Shown here in pieces: positions 50,574-50,750 of a DNA stretch of 50,750 bases. Every line of letters starts with the position of its first letter. Positions within the stretch are counted from its first letter, which is position 1. The translations under genes and the position numbers were made by a program. Below the pieces are notes generated by a model. The model was not told the DNA's origin, did no database searches, and worked only from the letters and a program-made list of their open reading frames with translations. The DNA comes from Chara braunii (lineage: Eukaryota > Streptophyta > Charophyceae > Charales > Characeae): contig BFEA01000404.1 of NCBI GenBank assembly GCA_003427395.1, forward strand, positions 1,307,507 through 1,358,256. Direction: 5' to 3'.

Positions 50574-50750
50574 TAGAACAGGATAGAATAGCCTAGATTT
50601 GAACTTTCATTTTCGTTTTCCCTTTCGTAGGGTTTCTGAATACGGGATAGCGTAGAAGATGTATGGAGGAACACAAAGGTCGAACGGGGAAGGTAGGAAA
50701 ATAATGAATAAACAGGTAGCATGCTGGCTGGGGGGGGGAGTGTGTGTGTG

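Overview
The window is nuclear DNA of a streptophyte (plant-lineage) eukaryote. It has one spliced nuclear gene start of plant type, plant-like spliceosomal snRNA pseudogenes, tRNA-headed SINEs, an L1-type LINE, a hAT transposase and many MITEs, with very few genes per kilobase. The overall look (repeat-packed intergenic space, CT/GA microsatellites in introns, assembly gaps of N) fits a large charophyte genome such as Chara. That assignment is inference and was not tested by any search.

Layout. 1-4.3 kb: a broken hAT-family transposase gene on the minus strand, split by a foldback element that contains a second, shorter palindrome. 4.4-7.2 kb: a 2.8 kb homopurine (GGA/GAA) block with a spaced, repeated non-purine motif. 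7.2-12.5 kb: mostly unique, AT-rich DNA with a truncated U6 snRNA copy and no convincing gene. 12.5-15.3 kb: direct repeats, a cluster of short TIR elements with 3-bp target duplications, a tRNA-headed SINE and a 517-base gap. 15.9-16.9 kb: a complex tandem array.

17.8-18.7 kb: exon 1 of a type II alternative NAD(P)H dehydrogenase (NDA-like), the only clear host protein gene. It ends at a GT donor and the rest of the gene is not visible in the window. 19.4-25.7 kb: a dense bed of nested elements: Stowaway-like elements with TA duplications, Harbinger-like elements, SINEs, U2 and U6 snRNA retropseudogenes with A tails, and two tandem-repeat arrays. 25.9-27.2 kb: a repeat family around a bacterial-type (probably mitochondrial) large-subunit rRNA fragment. 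27.7-31.4 kb: more MITEs, SINEs and minisatellites.

31.5-34.7 kb: a decayed LINE fragment with a probable duplicated 3' end. 35.98 kb: a tRNA-Ala(UGC)-like gene. 36-41 kb: further TIR elements. 42.2-47.4 kb: a longer L1-type LINE on the minus strand (endonuclease, reverse transcriptase, zinc-binding region) with stops, frameshifts, an internal insertion and inverted ends. 47.4-50.75 kb: unassigned sequence with microsatellites. Most long open frames are simple-repeat artefacts or reverse-strand shadows. No CRISPR array, operon or bacterial-type gene cluster is present.
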